Assembly: GCA_964619775.1 (NCBI GenBank)
Contig: CAZUFB010000002.1
Coordinates: forward strand, 1 to 64,000
Origin: CAZUFB01 sp964619775
GTDB taxonomy: Bacteria > Actinomycetota > Coriobacteriia > Coriobacteriales > UMGS124
Direction: 5' to 3'
Length of the DNA: 64,000 nt
In this document: one piece after another, positions 59,665 to 64,000 of the stretch
How positions within the stretch are numbered: the first letter of the stretch is position 1
How the letters are laid out: each line of letters begins with the position of its first letter
The notes under the pieces: model-generated
Databases searched by the model: none
The model's input: only the letters and a program-made list of their open reading frames with translations
What the model was told of the DNA's origin: nothing
Position numbers and translations under genes: made by a program

Positions 59665-60684
59665 CTAAGCGTCCCCGCCGTCCTCCAGGGGCATGTCGCC
59701 GATGCCGCTCTTGTGGCACAGGATGGAGTAGCGCCTCTCGATGGTCGAACGGTAGACGGGACGGTCCTTCAGCATGCTGTAGGCGCACCGGTAGGTCACG
59801 AGCGCGTCGCGCACGCGCTCCACGTTGCGGAACCCCTCGCGCACGTCGTCGGCGTCGCACACGATGGCGTCGAGCGCCAGGGCCTCGCGATAGACGAAGT
59901 AGCCGATGCTCGCCGTGGGCTGGGGCCGGGCCGTGTTGCGCACGCCGCGCCGGGCGACCTTGGCGATGAGCTTGTAGTCGGTGCTGTCGCCCAGCACGTC
60001 GTCGAGCATCGTGATGCAGCACTGCGCGGCCACCAGGCTCACGCTCTCGCCGTCGTCGAGCTGGACCTTGCCGAAGATGGCGTGCTCCAGGACGCGCTGG
60101 GCCTCGTCGCGGCGGTTGGCCGACAGCAGCAGCTCGGCCTCCTTGTTGTAGGCGCGTTCGTCGGTGGGCAGGCACCGCTCGTAGTCGCGCGCCACGGCCA
60201 GGGCGCGATCGAGCAGCTCGTCGGCCTGCGCGGGGTCGCACGCGCCCAGATAGGCCTGGTAGTACTCGACGATGAACGTGAACAGGCGCCAGTTCCAACG
60301 CCCCTTGGGGATGCGTGCGGCGCGGTCGAGCAGCTCGGAGCACACGTCGAAGCGGCCGCAGCCCGTGGCCGCCTGGAACGCCGCGGCGACCAGGTCGACG
60401 TCGTAGGGGTAGAACCCCAGGGCATGCCGGCACAGCGCAAGCGCCGAGTGGTAGTCGCCCTTGCCCAGATAGGACGTCGCGAAGTTGAAGAACTCGTTGG
60501 CCGTGCCGAAGACGTCGTTGTCGGGGTCGAGCACGTAGGCGGCGACTTGGCGGTAGTACGCGCCGCCTCCCCGAATGCCGGCAAGGCCGTCGACGGACTC
60601 CTCCGCCTCCTTGACCGACATGAAGCACATGTCGTCACCCGGCGCCGAAGAGGGCAAGCTTTCGAGCAGGTCGTTGAGGTCCAT
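59665..60684 (-). CDS. Hypothetical helical-repeat (TPR-like) protein
   Basis: The protein has 339 aa, mostly helical, with tetratricopeptide-like periodicity (NFATSYLGKGDYHSALALC near 75-95 is a good unit) and no membrane segment. ATG 60684 follows AAAAGGA. It is convergent with the AAA+ gene and is transcribed after the next gene on its strand. I do not know a homologue. Its neighbourhood suggests it could be another part of the AAA+ module, but orientation argues for a separate transcript. Confidence 0.6.
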   Translation of the reverse strand: MDLNDLLESLPSSAPGDDMCFMSVKEAEESVDGLAGIRGGGAYYRQVAAYVLDPDNDVFGTANEFFNFATSYLGKGDYHSALALCRHALGFYPYDVDLVAAAFQAATGCGRFDVCSELLDRAARIPKGRWNWRLFTFIVEYYQAYLGACDPAQADELLDRALAVARDYERCLPTDERAYNKEAELLLSANRRDEAQRVLEHAIFGKVQLDDGESVSLVAAQCCITMLDDVLGDSTDYKLIAKVARRGVRNTARPQPTASIGYFVYREALALDAIVCDADDVREGFRNVERVRDALVTYRCAYSMLKDRPVYRSTIERRYSILCHKSGIGDMPLEDGGDA

Positions 60685-60774
60685 GGCGGCCGTCCTTTTG
60701 CGGTGGGAGGCAAGGGCAAGGCGACGCAGAAAGGCGCGGCGACGCGGGAAACGCCGCCCGGGCGCTGCGGCCGC

Positions 60775-61941
60775 TCAGCGCCCGAACAGCGCCAGCGTCT
60801 GCCGACAGGTTACCACACGCGTCAATCCGTCCGCCCCCAGCAGGCCCAAAAGTGCCAGCACGAACAGGCAGCGGGCGGCGTCGCCGTCGCCGAAGCGCAG
60901 GTAGGCGCGAAGCACCGCGTCGGGCATCGGGGCGGCGGCGTCGCCGTAGGGCGCGCCCAGGCACGCCAGAAGCCAGTCGGCCGATGCAAAGAACGCGCCC
61001 TCGTCGGCACCGGCCAGAAGCGCCGCGCAGCGCCGCAGCGCCGTGCGGCACCCCAAGCCCTCGTCCGAGCACAGCGCACAGGCCAGGCCGTCGCGGACGC
61101 CCTGCTCCAGGGCCGCGTCCATCGCCTCGTCGAGCAGGCCGGCCTCGGCCAGCGGCCCGAACAGGGCCGGGGGCAGCAGCGCGCCCAGAAACCGCTCGGC
61201 GTCGAGCGGCGCGCGCAGGGCGACGCGCCTGCGGGCCGCGACCGGCAGGGCAACCGCACGGACGGGGGACGCCGCCTCGTACCAGGGGCGACCGCAACCG
61301 TCCGTGCCCGCCAGGCAGGCGGCGAGCAGGCGCAGCGTCAGCATGCCCGGCGCGCCGCCCCGCCCGGGCCCCTCTTCCGCAGGCCGCCCGGCGCCGCCTT
61401 CCCGCTCGCCCGCACTCCCCGAGACGCACGGACCCTCCGGGAGGCCCGCGGCGCAGGAGGCCTGCGCGCAGGACCCGCCCGCTTCCTCTTCGGGCGTTCG
61501 CTCGCCCGCGTCCGCGCCCACCCGGCAGGAGGCCGGTATCTCGTTGTAGGGACGAGCGGTCTCGATGATGGTGTCGAGCAGGCGCTCGAGGGCGCTGTCG
61601 ACGAGCTTCTCGTCGGAGTCGGCCCGGACGTTCTCGACGATGGCCTTGACCTCGTCGGTGTAGGCGCAGCTGTCCTGCAGCGAGCGGCGCACCGCCAGGA
61701 TGGTGGCGTAGCGCGAGGTGTGGACCTCGTCCGCGTACTTCCTGAACGCCTCGCGGTACCGGACACGCCCGAAGTCGCTGGGCCAGGGGCGGTTGCGCTT
61801 GTAGATGTCGTCGACGTTGATGTCGAGGTCGCGTCCCAAGGCGGGCCAGGTCTTCACACGGCCCCCGGCCAGGTCGTACAGCACGCGGATCGCAGCGCTG
61901 TTGGTCATGATGGGCTCGGTGTACTTGCGCCGCCGCGCCAT
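60775..61941 (-). CDS. Hypothetical protein with DNA-binding-like N-terminus
   Basis: The protein has 388 aa. Residues 1-125 are basic and helical (MARRRKYTEPIMTNSAAIRV, then WPALGRDLDINVDDIYKRNR) and could be a DNA- or RNA-binding region. Residues 145-200 are low-complexity Gly/Glu/Ala. The last 180 residues are helical and Leu/Ala-rich. ATG 61941 has GGAAAGGGG before it, and the gene precedes the TPR-like gene by 90 bp on the same strand. No family was recognised. Confidence 0.55.
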   Translation of the reverse strand: MARRRKYTEPIMTNSAAIRVLYDLAGGRVKTWPALGRDLDINVDDIYKRNRPWPSDFGRVRYREAFRKYADEVHTSRYATILAVRRSLQDSCAYTDEVKAIVENVRADSDEKLVDSALERLLDTIIETARPYNEIPASCRVGADAGERTPEEEAGGSCAQASCAAGLPEGPCVSGSAGEREGGAGRPAEEGPGRGGAPGMLTLRLLAACLAGTDGCGRPWYEAASPVRAVALPVAARRRVALRAPLDAERFLGALLPPALFGPLAEAGLLDEAMDAALEQGVRDGLACALCSDEGLGCRTALRRCAALLAGADEGAFFASADWLLACLGAPYGDAAAPMPDAVLRAYLRFGDGDAARCLFVLALLGLLGADGLTRVVTCRQTLALFGR

Positions 61942-62059
61942 GGCCGCCCCTTTCCCTCGGCGATCTTGCCTGCGGACCAGTATAGCGCCCGGCGGGCCGG
62001 GCGGTGCCCGCACCCGCACACCCCCCCGCCCGCCTTCCCTTGCGGCACTCCCGGCGCGC

Positions 62060-62068
62060 TGCTATAGT
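62060..62068 (+). promoter_or_regulatory. Extended -10 promoter of the ABC-F gene
   Basis: TGCTATAGT is an extended -10 (TGn plus TATAGT). The start near 62075 would give a 200-nt leader before the ATG at 62274. The leader lies within a 332-bp gap, 61942-62273, without any other gene. Confidence 0.55.
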
Positions 62069-62134
62069 GCTTCGCGGCGCGCGGCGGGCATCGTCCCCGC
62101 CGTCCCGGACGCGCATTCCCGTACTTCACCACCC

Positions 62135-62196
62135 CCGCCGCAAGGGCATGCGGCGGCTCGCGACAGGAGGCCCCCGCCATCATGCGGATCGCATAG
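62135..62196 (+). promoter_or_regulatory. ABC-F leader: hairpin and 4-codon mini-ORF
   Basis: CCGCCGCA (62135-62142) and TGCGGCGG (62149-62156) form a perfect 8-bp stem. AGGAGG (62165-62170) is followed after 11 bp by ATG CGG ATC GCA TAG (62182-62196), a complete mini-ORF. Ribosome-stalling leader ORFs are known to control many ABC-F resistance genes. Confidence 0.45.
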
Positions 62197-62273
62197 GACG
62201 CTCACATTCCTTCCAACCACGCTGCCCCGCACGCCCCGCGCCTGCGGCGCACCGCATCCCAAGGAGCGTTCCC

Positions 62274-63298
62274 ATGCCTCTGCATGTCACCCTGCGCGGC
62301 GTCTCGTACGCCTATCCCGGCATGGCCGACCAGGCCGTCTCCCATATCGACGCGGCGTTTCCGCCCGGCTGGACCGGCATCGTCGGCCCCAACGGCAGCG
62401 GCAAGTCGACCGTCGCCCGGCTCGCATGCGGCCAGCTCGTCCCCGACGCGGGCAGCGTGGCGGGCATCGCGCACGCCGCCTGCTCCTACTGCGAGCAGCA
62501 GGTCCTCGACCTTCCCGCCAACGCCGCCGACTTTGCGTGCGACTGGGGGCGCGCTGCCCGGACGCTGCGCCGCCTGCTCGGCGTCGAGGACAACTGGGCC
62601 TGGCGGTTCGAGACCCTTTCGGCCGGAGAGCGCAAGCGCCTGCAGATTGCCTGCGCCCTGGTTCAGGAACCCGACCTGCTCGTGCTCGACGAGCCCACGA
62701 ACTTCCTCGACGCGCCCACCCGCGCGCTCGTGCGGCAGGCACTTGCGATCTACCGCGGCTGCGGCCTGCTCATCTCGCACGACCGCGCGCTGCTCGACGC
62801 GCTCGCGGGGCGCTGCCTGTTCATGGAGGGCGGGCGGGGCACCATGCGCCCCGGGACCTACACCGCCGGCCGCGAGCAGGAGCTCCGCGAGCGGCAAACG
62901 GCCGAGGCGCGCCGCGAGCAGGCAAAACGCGAACTCTCGCGGCTTGAGCGCGAAAAGCGGCGCCGCGCCGAAGACGCCGTGCGGGCCGAGAACAGGCGCA
63001 GCGGGCGCGGCGTCGACCCGCACGACCACGACGCCCGTGACAAGAGGCGCCTCTACATCGTGTCGGGGCAGGACGGCAGGCGCGGCAAGCTGAGCGCCGC
63101 CCTCGACGCCCGGGTCGCCGCGGCGCAGGAAACGCTGGCGGGCGCCGTCGTGAAGCGACGCTACGACGCAGACGTGTGGCTTGAAACCCGGCCGTCGCGG
63201 CGCAACCTCGTCGTGCGCCTCGCGCCCTGCACCCTGGCGATGGGCGAGGGCCGCACGCTCGAGGTGCCCCCGCTCGCCGTGGGCCCCACCGAGCATGT
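62274..63298 (+). CDS. ABC-F type ATPase, truncated by an assembly gap
   Basis: At least 341 residues are readable. Walker A is GPNGSGKST (38-46), the signature LSAGERKR, and Walker B LLVLDEPTNFLD, with LISHDRALLD after it. There are no membrane segments, and the linker after the first NBD is charged and helical (ERQTAEARREQAKREL onward). This is the layout of the soluble ABC-F family, which acts on ribosomes (translation factors or antibiotic-resistance proteins). ATG 62274 lies behind AAGGAG. The second NBD lies in or past the N-gap. Confidence 0.8.
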
Positions 63299-63398
63299 NN
63301 NNNNNNNNNNNNNNNNNNNNNNNNNNNNNNNNNNNNNNNNNNNNNNNNNNNNNNNNNNNNNNNNNNNNNNNNNNNNNNNNNNNNNNNNNNNNNNNNNN
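63299..63398. other. 100-N gap
   Basis: The gap cuts the ABC-F gene. The sequences on the two sides are not identical, so unknown DNA is missing. Confidence 0.9.
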
Positions 63399-63422
63399 GG
63401 GCGGGGTAGGAAGGTCTGTAGG

Positions 63423-64000
63423 CTAAACCGCATCACCCTGGCTTGCACGCTCAACCAAATCGATGAGCTCCTGTTGGCTGTGGACGTTACACTTCGCATA
63501 GATGTGTGCGACGTGCGTTTTGACGGTGTTGCGCGAAAGCCCCATCTGCTCATGAAGGTAACGCACGTTGCGACCTCTCGCAAGCAGTTCGAAGATTTCC
63601 CGCTCGCGCCTGGTAAGGCCGGCCTGCTCTGCCAAATCGTCAATGCTTTCCCGGAACAAGGAGGTGCCCGCAACCTGCAAGTCCTCCCCTCCAGGCGCTG
63701 CACCAACGGGACCAGCCTCGTCCCCGGAGTTCATAGCGGTGCGCCTGTCGGCATCCGCGCGCTCGGGATAGGAGGGAACCACCACTTCATATGCGGGTTC
63801 GACGCGAGCCACCGCCCCGTCGATGCTAAAGTCGCGCAGGCACCACGTATTGAACACCACAAACGCCCATGCCAGGGGAAACACCAACAGAGGCACCTTG
63901 TCCATGAACTGGTGGGCAAGCAGGTTGAAACCAAAGGCGACGCATCCCCATCCGAACAGGTACAGGCCCAGGCCCCATGCACATACGACGATGGCATTGC
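63423..64000 (-). CDS. Membrane LuxR-type regulator, C-terminal part (runs off window)
   Basis: The visible 191 residues begin in the membrane domain (GLGLYLFGWGCVAFGFNLL, then VPLLVFPLAWAFVVFNTW) and end in a LuxR/GerE helix-turn-helix (LTRREREIFELLARGR and LSRNTVKTHVAHIYAKCNV). It is the same type as the regulator at 21069. An Asp/Glu/Gly/Ala linker of about 60 residues separates membrane and DNA-binding parts. The N-terminus and promoter lie beyond the right edge. Confidence 0.8.
   Translation of the reverse strand, partial: NAIVVCAWGLGLYLFGWGCVAFGFNLLAHQFMDKVPLLVFPLAWAFVVFNTWCLRDFSIDGAVARVEPAYEVVVPSYPERADADRRTAMNSGDEAGPVGAAPGGEDLQVAGTSLFRESIDDLAEQAGLTRREREIFELLARGRNVRYLHEQMGLSRNTVKTHVAHIYAKCNVHSQQELIDLVERASQGDAV

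Overview
The window is 64 kb of a very GC-rich genome that reads like an anaerobic actinobacterium of the class Coriobacteriia, probably an Eggerthellaceae relative. The pointers are a twin-arginine flavoprotein reductase next to a many-helix membrane LuxR regulator (a second such LuxR runs off the right edge), a double-cubane-cluster reductase operon, a type IA topoisomerase with a Lys/Ala-rich tail, hydrogenase maturation genes beside tat genes, and a menaquinone methyltransferase paired with an amidohydrolase. The lineage is inferred from gene content, with no database search. The sequence is a draft scaffold with four 100-N gaps. Two of these gaps are flanked by the same 54-55 bp on both sides, so there they are probably unmerged contig overlaps and not missing DNA.

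Layout. 1-1402: end of a Flp/Tad pilus locus (tadZ-like, cpaB). 1678-5339: tight operon trkH, 55-aa membrane protein, OB-fold-like membrane protein, rsgA. 5449-9308: HAD hydrolase, apbE, YvlD-like protein, large secreted acidic protein. 9628-13466: leader ORF, attenuator-like terminator, then DUF3343, ATPase activase, double-cubane reductase and a cysteine-desulfurase-like enzyme, a sulfur/selenium and redox operon. 13578-18721: fused ABC exporter, a 101-aa ECF-like remnant and a divergent AraC regulator. 19065-22535: Tat flavoprotein and membrane LuxR. 22569-30216: cobalamin adenosyltransferase, MBL protein, histidine phosphatase and a five-gene peptide/nickel-type ABC importer. 30485-36103: topA, hypB, hypA, tatC, tatA/B.

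36240-41793: STAS protein, TPR protein, acidic membrane protein, amidohydrolase, menG, aminotransferase. The amidohydrolase overlaps menG and is a candidate aminodeoxyfutalosine deaminase of the futalosine menaquinone route. 41794-46668: long inverted repeat, small conserved-looking protein, DUF3267 protease-like protein, SRP-like RNA candidate, metG, membrane protein. 46782-50075: metal P-type ATPase with DUF6110 protein behind a near-consensus promoter, and an HD-GYP protein. 50580-56910: S9 peptidase, an MFS-CBS fusion and a VanRS-like two-component system whose regulator is frameshifted in a run of seven G. 57233-61941: two acidic YbjN-like proteins, a CbxX/EccA-type AAA+ ATPase and two unrecognised proteins, the best candidate here for an undescribed system. 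62274-64000: ABC-F ATPase with a leader mini-ORF (cut by a gap) and the C-terminal part of another membrane LuxR.

A family of imperfect palindromic repeats (about 65-115 bp, at least five copies) sits directly behind stop codons and probably serves as terminators. No tRNA, rRNA operon, CRISPR array or intact transposon was seen.
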